DNA from: Anaerolineaceae bacterium
GTDB lineage: Bacteria; Chloroflexota; Anaerolineae; Aggregatilineales; Phototrophicaceae
Direction of reading: 5' to 3'
DNA: 61,901 nt
NCBI GenBank assembly: GCA_007693385.1
Contig: REDR01000077.1
Span: 1-61,901 of the forward strand
Shown here: positions 7,439 to 16,348 of the stretch, one piece after another
How positions within the stretch are numbered: the first letter of the stretch is position 1
How the letters are laid out: every line of letters starts with the position of its first letter
Made by a program: the position numbers and the translations under genes
Notes under the pieces: generated by a model
What the model was told of the DNA's origin: nothing
Database searches by the model: none
What the model saw: the letters and a program-made list of their open reading frames with translations, nothing else

Positions 7439-8956
7439 TTAGAAGCGTTTCGCACCTGTCCCGAAGATGCGGCCCGGCAGATTAAAGCCGTACTGCTTGA
7501 ACTGGTCGGCGAATTTTGGCCGGAAGCCGGTCGCCTGTAGCTCGCCGCCGCCTTCATGTGAGTAGCCGGTCTCGCGTTGGCCTTCGGTGCGGTACATGAA
7601 GATGTCCTGCAGAACCGGATTATCGCCTTCGAGTCCCTGCACTTCGGTGATCTGCACCACCTTGCGCGAACCGTCTTTCAGCCGCGATTGCTGGATGATG
7701 AGATCAACCGCGCTGACGATCTGCGCCCGGATGACTTCTACCGGCAAATCCATGCCAGCCATCATGCACAGCGTTTCCAGACGCGACACCGCATCACGCG
7801 GGTTATTGCTGTGGACGGTGGTCAGCGATCCGTCGTGGCCGGTGTTCATCGCCTGTAGCATGTCCAGCGCTTCACCGCTACGACACTCACCGATCACCAG
7901 ACGATCCGGGCGCATACGCAAAGAACCTTTGACCAGATCGCGGACTTCGATTTTGCCATCAATGCGACTGCCGGGGATCGGCGGCGCGGTTTCCAGCCGC
8001 ACCACATGGCGCTGTGCCAATTGTAGCTCGGCGGAGTCTTCAACGGTGACGATGCGCTCATCTTCGGGGATGAAGCTCGACAACACGTTCAACAGCGTGG
8101 TTTTACCGGAGCCGGTGCCGCCGGATACCACGATATTCACCCGCGACACGACGCACGCTTCCAGAAACATCTCGACATCTTTAGTGTAAGAGCCGAAACT
8201 GACCAGATCAGCAGAAGTCAATTGGTCTTCGGGGAATTTACGAATGGTGATCGTCGTGCCGCACAGCGCCGACGGCAACGTGACGATATGCACACGCGAG
8301 CCATCCGGCAGGCGGGCGTCCACCATCGGGTTGGCACGGTTCAGCGAACGGCTGAGCGGGCGCACGATGCGCTGACACGTCCAGAACACATGCTCCTCAT
8401 CATCGAACACGATCTCCGACTCTAGCATTTTGCCCTTGCGCTCGACGAAGATCACTTCCGGCCCGTTGACCATGATCTCCGACACGTTACGATCGGTGAC
8501 AAGCGGCTGTATCGCGCCGAAGCCCAGCAGGTCATTCAGCAAGCCCTCTTTCAGTTCGTTGTATTCTTCTTTGCTCAGCTTAACGCGCATCTTATCCAGC
8601 ACGGTATTCAGCCGATCCAGTATGATCTGTACTTTCTCCGGATCATTGCGATCCCATGTATCGGCTTCATCGGGCACGGCTAGCAACTTAGCGCGTAACT
8701 GTTTGCGGAGCTTACGCACGCTCGGCGCGACGCGGCGCTTGGGCGGCACGCGGTAGCCGGTGGATAGCGTCTCGCCTGCGTCTAGTGTGCCGATGGCCTC
8801 ATATTGTGGCGCGGGTTTGGCCGCCGGTGGTTGGCTCTTTTTTTCTGGCGCTGGCGGCGCACTCTCATCACCGAACAGCGCATCTAAATCATCATCACCA
8901 CGCGACGGGTTATCATCATCGGATGAATCACGCTTGTGTCTGGATAGGAAAGACAT
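7439..8956 (-). CDS. cpaF: CpaF/TadA-type secretion ATPase
   Basis: Type II/IV secretion traffic ATPase of about 505 residues that in other bacteria powers Flp/Tad pilus assembly at the cytoplasmic membrane. The C-terminal half carries Walker A GGTGSGKT (Lys285), the Asp box and Walker B region (RMRPDRLVIGECR) and the His box (GHDGSLTTVHSNN). Residues 1-75 are Asp/Ser/Pro-rich and probably disordered. ATG 8956 is chosen because AGGGGA precedes it by about 6 bases. No other tad/cpa genes (pilin, TadB/C, CpaB, secretin) are in the window, so it is an orphan here. An AT-rich 18-bp tandem repeat lies 79-142 bp upstream. Confidence 0.88.
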   Translation of the reverse strand: MSFLSRHKRDSSDDDNPSRGDDDLDALFGDESAPPAPEKKSQPPAAKPAPQYEAIGTLDAGETLSTGYRVPPKRRVAPSVRKLRKQLRAKLLAVPDEADTWDRNDPEKVQIILDRLNTVLDKMRVKLSKEEYNELKEGLLNDLLGFGAIQPLVTDRNVSEIMVNGPEVIFVERKGKMLESEIVFDDEEHVFWTCQRIVRPLSRSLNRANPMVDARLPDGSRVHIVTLPSALCGTTITIRKFPEDQLTSADLVSFGSYTKDVEMFLEACVVSRVNIVVSGGTGSGKTTLLNVLSSFIPEDERIVTVEDSAELQLAQRHVVRLETAPPIPGSRIDGKIEVRDLVKGSLRMRPDRLVIGECRSGEALDMLQAMNTGHDGSLTTVHSNNPRDAVSRLETLCMMAGMDLPVEVIRAQIVSAVDLIIQQSRLKDGSRKVVQITEVQGLEGDNPVLQDIFMYRTEGQRETGYSHEGGGELQATGFRPKFADQFKQYGFNLPGRIFGTGAKRF

Positions 8957-9034
8957 CCTCATTCCCCTCAAGTAAATTCACGGACTTTAACGGCGCAATA
9001 TAGTCTTTAGTGTATGTCAAGTACCGCGAAATGG

Positions 9035-9098
9035 TCAATTAAAATTGATTCGTCAATTAAAATTGATCCGTCAACAAAAATTGATTCGTCAATTAAAA
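9035..9098. repeat. 18-bp AT-rich tandem repeat upstream of cpaF
   Basis: Three and a half copies of an 18-bp unit (TCAATTAAAATTGATTCG; starts 9035, 9053, 9071, partial 9089). Most copies contain the inverted repeat TCAATT-AA-AATTGA. The units fit in-phase helical spacing poorly (18 bp is not a multiple of 10.5). The position between the lipoprotein stop and the cpaF start suggests a regulatory array or a fast-evolving minisatellite. Spacers are absent, so it is not CRISPR. Confidence 0.85.
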
Positions 9099-9104
9099 AG
9101 CCGG

Positions 9105-9614
9105 TCAGCGCGTGCCGAAGCTGATGTCATAGCTCCCTGGCAGGCGATCAAACGCGACGATCACCTCATAGTTGCCGCCCGTCACGGTGGTGATCTCCAG
9201 CGAGTCGGCGGTGGTCTGCGTGACGACGACGCCATCCACCACGACGCCCGCCTCATCGCGCACATATAGCACGAATTCCGCCGCGCCGGTCAGCGTCACG
9301 TTGTAATTGACGATCAACGTCTGGCCGGAGCGTGCCTCCAGCGTGTAGTTATCGCGGACGGTCAACGTGCCGACCATGCTCGCGTCGAAGCCGTTGTCGG
9401 GTGGCTCGTCGGTGCTTTGCGCGTCCATGATCTCGGCGGTGGGCGTCGGATTGGTGACGGGCGGCGCATCGGCGGGCGGGGTGCGCGTCGGCTGATCGAG
9501 TGTGGGCAGAGGCGCGGGCGTCTCCGGTACCGGATCGGCCTCCGCTTCGGTATCGGTCAGGTTACAGGCGCTGATGAACAGCACGCTGAGCACGATCAAG
9601 GCGTAACGAATCAT
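9105..9614 (-). CDS. Lipoprotein with PPC-like beta domain
   Basis: About 169 residues. The N-terminus is a lipoprotein signal (MIRYALIVLSVLFISAC) with Cys acylation expected at ISAC-N. A long Pro/Thr-rich spacer reaches to about residue 90. The C-terminal domain is all-beta and resembles bacterial pre-peptidase C-terminal modules (NYTLEARSGQTLIVNYN, then VGSYDISFG-like ending). It is probably an extracellular binding or stabilising domain. The ATG at 9614 has AAAGG nine bases upstream; an in-frame TTG at 9623 would leave no ribosome-site spacing. It follows the propeller gene by 21 bp on the same strand. Confidence 0.75.
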   Translation of the reverse strand: MIRYALIVLSVLFISACNLTDTEAEADPVPETPAPLPTLDQPTRTPPADAPPVTNPTPTAEIMDAQSTDEPPDNGFDASMVGTLTVRDNYTLEARSGQTLIVNYNVTLTGAAEFVLYVRDEAGVVVDGVVVTQTTADSLEITTVTGGNYEVIVAFDRLPGSYDISFGTR

Positions 9615-9635
9615 GATAATCAACCTTTCGCCACG

Positions 9636-11111
9636 CTATCGCGGCAACCAGAATAGCGGCATAGCGAACTGTCGGCGGGATAACAGGCCGTCCTCATCGA
9701 AATCCGCGCCTTCAAACACGATGACCGGCTCGCCGCCATCCAGATCAACGCGCACCAGATCGCTATAGGGGATGTCGTTCGCGCCGCCGGTGGTCTGCTG
9801 TAGGATGAGCGCCCGTCCGCCGTCCGGTGATAGCACGAGCGGCGTGATGAATGCCCCGCGTAGCCGTTCCTGCGGATCGCGCCCGCCGACATCCAGCGCC
9901 ATGATCGCATTGGCCGCGCCGTCGATGCCGCCCGCTACGTAAAACAGTTGACCCGAATCCGGCGTGAAAGCGGTGGCGGTGATGAGGTCGCCGCGCCCGC
10001 CGCCGCTAATCTGCGTGATCGCCTCGCGTTCGCGGCGATCTATCAGGTAAATCTGGCTCTCGTTGTTCCCCGTCTGCTGTACCAGCGCGATATAACGTCC
10101 GTCAGGCGATAGCGCGGGGTTGGCGCTCTGTGTGGCGGCGGGTAAGCGCGGCGTGATGATGAATTGCGTATCGGGTGGCGCGTCAGCCGACGGAGTGTCG
10201 GCCACCTGCCGCAGATCAACCGTCTGCAAGAACGCGCTGTAGTTGCCCAACCGCCCGTCCGGGTGCAGAAGGTGGACTGTATCGCCGCTTGCTGTGGTGA
10301 TGAGGCGCAGGGTGGCCGCCTGCGACGTGAACGACGACGCCCCCTCACGCAGGACGCGATTCGCGGTGCGGCTGGCCGTCTCGACGGTGTATAGCGCCCA
10401 CGCATTGCCGCCACGACAATTTTGACCGAGCAAGACCGCCAGTGTATCCGCATTGATGCGGCGCAAATCGCCAGCGCGGAACGGGCAATCTTCGCGCTCG
10501 CTGTAGATGCGGGCGACTTCTTCCAGCCCATCATCGGGCGTGCCGACTTCGACGCGCACCGAATCGCGGAATACGGTCAGCACGTGCAGTTCATCGCCGG
10601 CCAGATGGAACGCGGCCACGTCATCGCGGGTGTATAGCACATTCGCCGGATCGTCGGCGGAGCGTATGTTGAGCGTGCCGTGCGCGATGTCGTCCGTCGT
10701 GCGATAGTCGATATAGGCGAACGCGCCGCTATCGTCGCGCCATGTGAATGACCCCATGCCCAGACAGGCCAGATGATGCACGCCACCCAGCGCTACCGGA
10801 TCGCCGCGCCCGTCCATCAGATACAGCGCCCCGCCCGTCGTCCCGCCCACGTAAAAGGCGCGATGCCTGCCGTCCGGCGATGTCGCGGACTCCGTACACG
10901 GATGGACGAACGAATCGCTGGCGCTGACGGCGGTCACGGTCTGCACCACGTCGCCCGCGCCGTCCATTATCACCACTTCGCCGGATGGCGTCGAAGCGCC
11001 CGGCCGTATGCCGTCGCCGATCCAGACCACGAACCAATCACCATCATCAGCCAGTACACCACCGGCCAGCAGACACGCCGCCAGCCCCAGATATAAAATC
11101 AGCCATCGCAT
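9636..11111 (-). CDS. Secreted TolB/WD40-like beta-propeller protein
   Basis: About 491 residues after a Sec signal peptide (MRWLILYLGLAACLLAGGVLA). The mature part repeats TolB-type blade motifs such as NPALSPDGRYIALVQQ, TAFTPDSGQLFYVAGG and LVLSPDGGRALILQQ. This is typical of extracytoplasmic propellers that mediate protein or ligand binding. No catalytic residues stand out. The start is ATG 11111 or the adjacent GTG 11114; the ribosome site (AAAGGGCG) lies inside the end of the upstream enoyl-CoA hydratase gene, so the two are translationally coupled. Another secreted propeller of similar style is at 21660-22862. Confidence 0.75.
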   Translation of the reverse strand: MRWLILYLGLAACLLAGGVLADDGDWFVVWIGDGIRPGASTPSGEVVIMDGAGDVVQTVTAVSASDSFVHPCTESATSPDGRHRAFYVGGTTGGALYLMDGRGDPVALGGVHHLACLGMGSFTWRDDSGAFAYIDYRTTDDIAHGTLNIRSADDPANVLYTRDDVAAFHLAGDELHVLTVFRDSVRVEVGTPDDGLEEVARIYSEREDCPFRAGDLRRINADTLAVLLGQNCRGGNAWALYTVETASRTANRVLREGASSFTSQAATLRLITTASGDTVHLLHPDGRLGNYSAFLQTVDLRQVADTPSADAPPDTQFIITPRLPAATQSANPALSPDGRYIALVQQTGNNESQIYLIDRREREAITQISGGGRGDLITATAFTPDSGQLFYVAGGIDGAANAIMALDVGGRDPQERLRGAFITPLVLSPDGGRALILQQTTGGANDIPYSDLVRVDLDGGEPVIVFEGADFDEDGLLSRRQFAMPLFWLPR

Positions 11112-11116
11112 CACGT

Positions 11117-11929
11117 TTAACGCCCTTTCCATTCCGGTTTCTGTTTCATCATCAAAGCCTGTGCGCCGTTGGCGAAGTCCTCTGTGCGAATGAGGATGCT
11201 CTGCGCCCATGCTTCGTTTTGCAGGCCGCGCTCGATGTCGGCGGCGTTGTCGATGACGCGCTTGGCGTAGCTGACCGCAAGCGGTGCGGCCTGCGCCAGT
11301 TCATCGGCCAGCGCCCCCGCTTTGTCGGCTAAATCGGCCTGCTCCGCGACGACATCAGTCACGATGCCATGCTGTAGCGCATACGCCGCGTCAAATTCGC
11401 GTCCAGTCAAGATTAACTCTTTTGCGCGGCCAACGCCAACCAGACGCAACAGGCGGGTGGTGCCGCCCACGTCGGGGATCAAGCCGAGCCGCGTCTCCGG
11501 CAGGCCGAGCCGCGTGCCTTCCGCGACGATGCGAAAATCGCAGGCCAGCGCTAGCTCAAACGCCATGCCCAGACAGTAATTATGCGCGGTGAGGATGGTG
11601 GGCACGGCGCATCGCTCGAATTTGTTCAGGATGCGCTGGTAATACGCGGTCAGCGTGAACAGGTTATCGCGCCAGCCTTCGCCGAATTGCTCGATCATAT
11701 CGGTGAAGCCCATCAGGTCAATACCGGCGGAGAAGCCATTGCCCGCGCCGCGCACGACCACCGCCCGCACGCCGTCCGGCAGGGCGCGTTCGGCGTCGTC
11801 GATGGCGGCTTCTAGCTGGCGCATCAGCGTGAGGTTCATGGCGTTGCGTTTTTGCGGGCGATTGAGCGTGATGGTGTAGATGTGGCCTTCGCGGGCGGTC
11901 TGTATAAATTGCTCGTTCTGGTCGGTCAT
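11117..11929 (-). CDS. Enoyl-CoA hydratase/isomerase
   Basis: Crotonase-fold protein of 270 residues, cytosolic. The acyl-CoA binding and oxyanion-hole segments are visible: RNAMNLTLMRQ near the N-terminus, GAGNGFSAGIDL (first oxyanion hole) and FELALACDFRIVAEGTRLGLPE with the second. Hydration of trans-2-enoyl-CoA or double-bond isomerisation is the likely reaction. The two catalytic glutamates are best checked by alignment; a Glu is present in GLPETRLGL. ATG 11929 has AAGGA ten bases upstream, and the longer reading from 12022 lacks one. It runs divergently from the MocR regulator. Confidence 0.88.
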   Translation of the reverse strand: MTDQNEQFIQTAREGHIYTITLNRPQKRNAMNLTLMRQLEAAIDDAERALPDGVRAVVVRGAGNGFSAGIDLMGFTDMIEQFGEGWRDNLFTLTAYYQRILNKFERCAVPTILTAHNYCLGMAFELALACDFRIVAEGTRLGLPETRLGLIPDVGGTTRLLRLVGVGRAKELILTGREFDAAYALQHGIVTDVVAEQADLADKAGALADELAQAAPLAVSYAKRVIDNAADIERGLQNEAWAQSILIRTEDFANGAQALMMKQKPEWKGR

Positions 11930-12116
11930 ATTTCGTGTGTCCTTCTGTAAGAATGGCGAAAAATTTATTTGCCTGATGATGTCCGGCGCGTGGCGTGTGC
12001 CCGCGCACCGCACGATTAGCATGGGAATCTAAGGTCGTACTCATCATGATTTTACCCGCCTAACGCACAATCGCATATAAAGAATGAAAAAAACCGGCGT
12101 CAATCTTGCATTACAA

Positions 12117-12145
12117 TTGAGATAAGCGAGCGCGTCCGATACACT
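12117..12145 (+). promoter_or_regulatory. Sigma-70-type promoter of the MocR gene
   Basis: TTGAGA (12117-12122), 17-bp spacer, TACACT (12140-12145). The GTG start follows 50 bp later. The 266-bp gap between the divergent hydratase and MocR genes holds this and presumably the MocR operator. Confidence 0.5.
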
Positions 12146-12195
12146 GAGATGTCAGCCCGCGTATGATCCTTAGCGTTTAGTTCGGAGAACCACCC

Positions 12196-13689
12196 GTGAA
12201 CCCGCACCCCCTGACGGTGACATTAGACCGTGACGGCGAAGAGCCGATCTACCGGCAACTGATACAAAGCATCAAACTGCAAATAGAAAGCGGTGAATTA
12301 AACGCGGGCATACGTTTGCCAGCTAGCCGCGATTTAGCGCGGCAGTTGAACATCAGCCGGATTAGCGTGGTGAACGCTTATGCCGAGTTGCGCTCAGAGG
12401 GCTATTTGAGCGCCCACGCCGGACGCGGGACGTTCGTCGCCAGAGATGCTAACGGCGCGTCGGGCGATCAACCGGTCAGCGTGACCACCGTCACCGAGAA
12501 CACCGCCCCCGATGATTCCATCCGTGATTTGATGCGGATGGGGCGCAAGGCTGGCGTGATTAGCTTCAGCAGTGGCTCGCCGCCGATGGAGTTCTTTCCG
12601 GTCAATCATCTGCGCGAGGCGCTGAATACCATCTTAGACCGTGACGGCGTGCTGGCGCTCAATTACGAAGTGCCGGAAGGCTACGCGCCGCTACGCGGGG
12701 CGGTGCGCGATTACGTCAGCGCGCTGGGCATCCAGTGTAGTCCGAACCATGTGTTGATTACCGGCGGCACCCAGCAAGCGCTCGATCTGGTGATACAGGC
12801 GTTCCTCAACGAAGGCGATACGCTCATCACCGAGAACCCGACCTACATCGGCATGATCGACATCGCCCGCACGCGCCGCGTCAACCTGCACGGCCTCTGC
12901 ACGACGGAAGAAGGCATCGCGCTGGATCGTCTGGAGAATTACTTGATTGACAATGATCCCAAGCTGATCTATGTCATGCCGACGTTCCAGAATCCCACCG
13001 GCCACGTCATGCCGATGCACCGGCGGCGGCAATTGCTGAATCTGGCGAACGACTACAACGTGCCGATTCTGGAAGATGGCGTCTATCACGAATTCCGCTT
13101 TGAGGGCGAGCCGTTGCCGCCACTCAAGGCGCTGGACGATCACGGCATCGTGATTCACGCTAGCGGCTTCACTAAGATGCTATTGCCCGGCGTGCGGATC
13201 GGCTACATCGTGGCTGATGGCCGCTACTATCAACGACTGGTGCGCGTCAAACAGGCGGCGGATATTTCCACGTCCGGCCTGAACCAGCGTGCCATCCATT
13301 ACATGCTAGAGCGCGGCGTGCTATCCGGCCAGCTAGAGCGCAACAACCGCGAATTCCTGCACCGGCGCAATGCCGCGCTGGAAGCGGCGCAGAAATATCT
13401 GCCGCCGGGGATGCGCTGGTGTGTGCCGCAAGGCGGCCTGACGCTATGGGCGGAGTTGCCGCGTAGCGGTCCGAACGCCACCGAGCTATATATCACCGCC
13501 ATTCAGCACGGCGTCAGTTATGCGATTGGCAATGTGTTCTATACCAATAGCGGCGGTAATTACCGGATGCGCCTGAATTATGGCGCACACACGCCGGAGA
13601 AGATCGAAGAGGGCTTCCGGCGGTTGGGGCGGGCATGGCGCGAGATGGCGGTTGACTACGAAGAAATGGACAAATCCCCTCTGCTGTGA
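12196..13689 (+). CDS. MocR-type regulator / PLP-dependent aminotransferase
   Basis: At 497 residues it has the length of MocR/PdxR-type fusions. Residues of about 1-75 form a GntR winged helix (EEPIYRQLIQSIKLQIESGE; LPASRDLARQLNISR). Residues of about 110-485 form a fold-type I aminotransferase (ITGGTQQALDLVIQAF, ILEDGVYHEF). The PLP-binding lysine is Lys327 in SGFTKMLLPGVRIGY. The protein could be a transcription factor sensing an amino acid or PLP, or an active 2-aminoadipate-type transaminase; the HTH favours regulation. GTG start with GGAG eight bases upstream. The promoter-proximal divergent enoyl-CoA hydratase may be a target (inference). Confidence 0.88.
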   Translation: MNPHPLTVTLDRDGEEPIYRQLIQSIKLQIESGELNAGIRLPASRDLARQLNISRISVVNAYAELRSEGYLSAHAGRGTFVARDANGASGDQPVSVTTVTENTAPDDSIRDLMRMGRKAGVISFSSGSPPMEFFPVNHLREALNTILDRDGVLALNYEVPEGYAPLRGAVRDYVSALGIQCSPNHVLITGGTQQALDLVIQAFLNEGDTLITENPTYIGMIDIARTRRVNLHGLCTTEEGIALDRLENYLIDNDPKLIYVMPTFQNPTGHVMPMHRRRQLLNLANDYNVPILEDGVYHEFRFEGEPLPPLKALDDHGIVIHASGFTKMLLPGVRIGYIVADGRYYQRLVRVKQAADISTSGLNQRAIHYMLERGVLSGQLERNNREFLHRRNAALEAAQKYLPPGMRWCVPQGGLTLWAELPRSGPNATELYITAIQHGVSYAIGNVFYTNSGGNYRMRLNYGAHTPEKIEEGFRRLGRAWREMAVDYEEMDKSPLL

Positions 13690-13789
13690 TAGCGTTATCT
13701 GACTGCGACACGCCACCCGTATTTATCGTGATTATTCGGAGGGAGCGTGTCATGCGGTTACAGTCATATTGGAACACAAGAGGAAAACC

Positions 13790-14134
13790 ATGAAGATCGT
13801 TTACGTCGAAGACAACTTACCCAACCAGTCGCTAGTCGAGCGTATCGCCCATAGCGGCCAGCATCAGGTCATCACCTATCCCACCGCCGAGGATGCACTG
13901 CACAATTTCGAGCAAGATCAGCCGGATATGTTGCTGGTCGATATTGAATTGGCCGGGCCGATGAACGGGCTGGAGATGGTGCGTTATCTGCGTGATAGCG
14001 GCATCAATCTGCCGATCATCGCCATCACATCGGTGGCTGAGCGCGACGAGTGCATCCAAGCGGGTTGTAACGATCATTTCGTGAAGCCGGTGTCGGTACA
14101 GGCGTTATACGACTTGATCGCGCAATACACTTGA
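13790..14134 (+). CDS. Single-domain response regulator
   Basis: Stand-alone CheY-like receiver of 114 residues with no output domain. It has the acidic pair in VYVEDN (Glu7, Asp8), phosphoacceptor Asp51 in LLVDIE, Thr/Ser in IAITS and the conserved Lys-Pro in FVKPVS. It likely relays phosphate from an unlinked histidine kinase or regulates a partner by direct contact. The ATG at 13790 has GAGGA seven to eight bases upstream. A hairpin terminator follows. Confidence 0.9.
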   Translation: MKIVYVEDNLPNQSLVERIAHSGQHQVITYPTAEDALHNFEQDQPDMLLVDIELAGPMNGLEMVRYLRDSGINLPIIAITSVAERDECIQAGCNDHFVKPVSVQALYDLIAQYT

Positions 14135-14150
14135 TACGCGGGATAACTTG

Positions 14151-14182
14151 AAAACGCGCCTGATCTGTGACGGGGCGTTTTT
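14151..14182 (+). terminator. Intrinsic terminator after response regulator
   Basis: AAAACGCGCC pairs with GGGGCGTTTT with one mismatch across an 11-nt loop and runs into TTTTT. It lies 17 bp past the stop codon. Confidence 0.65.
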
Positions 14183-14338
14183 CCTGTGGGGACGCTCCGG
14201 CGTCCTCTTTTTGATTCTGCTGGCTTCTGTTGGTTTTGCCGGTTTTTGTGGTAATTGCACGGGGAACGCCGCCGCTTTTGTGGTATAAAATATACAAACG
14301 AGTCGCGCATCCGTCGGCAAATATCAGGCGGTGATACC

Positions 14339-15412
14339 ATGCAAACGAAAGCCAAACACAGGGGGCGAAATCAAAAAGTGATCCGCGAGAAAGTCATACT
14401 CATCACCGGCGCGAATGGCGAAGTCGGTCACGGACTCATCCGGCGATTGTACGATCTGCCGTCCGCGCCGCCCGTCGTCGTGCTGGATATAAACGAACTT
14501 GACCGCACGGTTAGCGGCTACGTCCGCGAAGCCATCACCGGCGATATTCTGGACGATGGCCTGCTCAATCGGCTGGCCGAACAGTACGAAATCGACGCGA
14601 TTTATCATCTAGCGGCGTTGCTATCCACCAGCGCCGAGCGCCAGCCGGAACGGGCGCACCGCGTCAACGTCGAGGGCACAATGAACCTGTTGCGACTGGC
14701 CTCTGCGGAGGCGGGACAGCGCGGCGAGCCGGTCAAATTCATCTTCCCCAGCAGTATCGCGGTGTATGGCATGGCCGACATCGCCGAGAAGCACGCCGCC
14801 CCGCCGATCAGCGAAGACCAGCATCTGAACCCGATCACCATGTACGGTTGTAACAAACTATATTGCGAGCATGTCGGGCGCTATTACAGCCAGCATTACC
14901 GCCAACTGGCGACGGACGGGCGCGGCGCGGGCGTGGACTTTCGCGCCTTGCGCTTTCCGGGCTTGATCTCCGCGTTGACCACGCCAAGCGGCGGCACCAG
15001 CGACTATGCGCCGGAGATCATCCACGCGGCGGCGGCGGGCGAAGCACACAGCGCTTTCGTGCGCCCCGATACCACCATCCCGTTCATGATGATGCCGGAC
15101 GCGGTGGACGCCCTGCTAGCGCTGGCCGATGTGCGGCGCGAGCGCCTGACGCGCACCGTCTACAACGTCAGCGCGTTCAGCCTGTCGGCGGAGCAGATCG
15201 CGGAGCGCGTGCGCGTGCATTTTCCGTCAGCGCGGATCGACTACGCGCCGGACGCCGGACGCCAGCGCGTCGTCGATAGCTGGCCGGCGCGACTCGATGA
15301 CCGGCGTGCCCGTCAAGATTGGGGCTGGTCGCCGGTATACGACGCCGAACGCGCCTTCAGCGACTATCTGATCCCGATGATTACGGCGCGGTATCAGTCG
15401 GGGTCGGCGTGA
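14339..15412 (+). CDS. NAD-dependent epimerase/dehydratase (extended SDR)
   Basis: About 357 residues. It has the Rossmann motif TGANGEVGHGL near residue 27, a DILDDGL segment, and a YxxxK-type active site in MYGCNKLYCEHVGRYY. The pattern (VVLDINELDR; IAVYGMAD; RALRFPGLIS) is closest to the threonine-dehydrogenase/D-erythronate-dehydrogenase-like extended SDRs rather than UDP-glucose epimerases. The exact substrate is unknown. ATG 14339 is preferred over the in-frame 14255 because the first 28 residues look non-coding and the intergenic AT-rich stretch lies there. Its 3' end overlaps the convergent TIR-like gene by 32 bp. Confidence 0.83.
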   Translation: MQTKAKHRGRNQKVIREKVILITGANGEVGHGLIRRLYDLPSAPPVVVLDINELDRTVSGYVREAITGDILDDGLLNRLAEQYEIDAIYHLAALLSTSAERQPERAHRVNVEGTMNLLRLASAEAGQRGEPVKFIFPSSIAVYGMADIAEKHAAPPISEDQHLNPITMYGCNKLYCEHVGRYYSQHYRQLATDGRGAGVDFRALRFPGLISALTTPSGGTSDYAPEIIHAAAAGEAHSAFVRPDTTIPFMMMPDAVDALLALADVRRERLTRTVYNVSAFSLSAEQIAERVRVHFPSARIDYAPDAGRQRVVDSWPARLDDRRARQDWGWSPVYDAERAFSDYLIPMITARYQSGSA

Positions 15413-16187
15413 TGCTGGCCGCTTCAATGGCGCGTTGCGTGACGGTGGCCGCCATGCGCTCCTGCACAATCGTGCTGACGCGCTCTAGCGTGGCCGGGAA
15501 CGCGGTGGCGTCCGCCGTACTGCGCGGGTAGAACGTGCTTTCCGAGTTCAACGCGATGCCGGTGGCGGTCAGGATCAAGAACGGCTGAACCGTCGGGCGG
15601 GCGCTCTCCACCGTCGCGGCGAAGGCGGCGGCGTCCTCGGTGGTGCGCGGCAGGGCTTCGTCAATGAAGAAGTTGCGCGTCAGGAAGATTTGCGTCTCCA
15701 CCCCCGCGAATTCATCGGCAGGCGGCACAAACGCGCCGATGACCACGCCGATGATCGCCAGCACGAACATCACGCCCGCCGCCGCCACGATGATGACCGC
15801 CGTCTGCTGATTGCTCTTTTTGCGGGCGGGGGTTAGCGATACCGGCGGCGGCGGCGCGGAAGGCGCGGACAGGCGCTTGATTTCCGCCCGCAGGCGTTCG
15901 GCGTCGTAGCCGTCGCTGAAATCCAGCAGGGGCAAATCTTCGATCAAGCGCGGCAATTTTACCGGTTCGGCCATTACCGGAATGATGTGCTGATGCGCGT
16001 CTAGCGCGGCGGTGATTCTACCGCGTATGCGCTCATCTCGCGCCGATTCCGCCGAGAAGATGACCACCGTCAGGCCGCCTTCGGTCACATCATCGACGAC
16101 AGCGTGGCCGACAGTCTCCAGATCGGCGCGGATTTGCGCCGCCAGCTTTTGATCCGCCGCGATATATGTCAGGGTGATTGGTTTCAT
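15381..16187 (-). CDS. Membrane-anchored TIR-like protein with duplicated exterior motif
   Basis: 268 residues. Residues 1-105 follow a TIR-like alternation (ITLTYIAADQKLAAQIRADL; LTVVIFSAESARDERIRGRI; IIPVMAE). At the helix where NADase TIRs carry the catalytic Glu, this protein has RGRITAAL, so enzymatic activity is doubtful. A Pro-rich linker (108-120) leads to one membrane helix (130-153). The C-terminal exterior part of about 115 residues contains a short duplication: PRTTEDAAAFAATVE (from 180) and PRSTADATAFPATLE (from 221). This topology suggests an outside sensor coupled to an inner TIR adaptor (inference). Confidence 0.65.
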   Translation of the reverse strand: MKPITLTYIAADQKLAAQIRADLETVGHAVVDDVTEGGLTVVIFSAESARDERIRGRITAALDAHQHIIPVMAEPVKLPRLIEDLPLLDFSDGYDAERLRAEIKRLSAPSAPPPPVSLTPARKKSNQQTAVIIVAAAGVMFVLAIIGVVIGAFVPPADEFAGVETQIFLTRNFFIDEALPRTTEDAAAFAATVESARPTVQPFLILTATGIALNSESTFYPRSTADATAFPATLERVSTIVQERMAATVTQRAIEAASITPTPTDTAP

Positions 16188-16303
16188 GCTAGTTTTTCCG
16201 CCCGTCTTTGAATGGGTTTATACGTCTCGATTGTGAAATATGTTACCAGATGACAGCATGAATCGAGTAGGGGCGGGACGTGGTGACAAAATAACGGGCG
16301 TAG

Positions 16304-16323
16304 GGGCACAATATATTGTGCCC
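16304..16323. repeat. Dispersed palindrome, CAAT module
   Basis: Perfect 20-bp palindrome GGGCACAATATATTGTGCCC in the 160-bp gap between the TIR-like and OsmC genes, followed by a second degenerate half (ATATATTGCGCCCGC). It is a member of the family described at 30361 and 43214. Confidence 0.75.
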
Positions 16324-16348
16324 GATATATTGCGCCCGCTTTGTCGCC

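Noticed and set aside
9035-9098. Possible CRISPR array
   Set aside because: The 18-bp units are directly adjacent with no spacers, and no cas gene is present.
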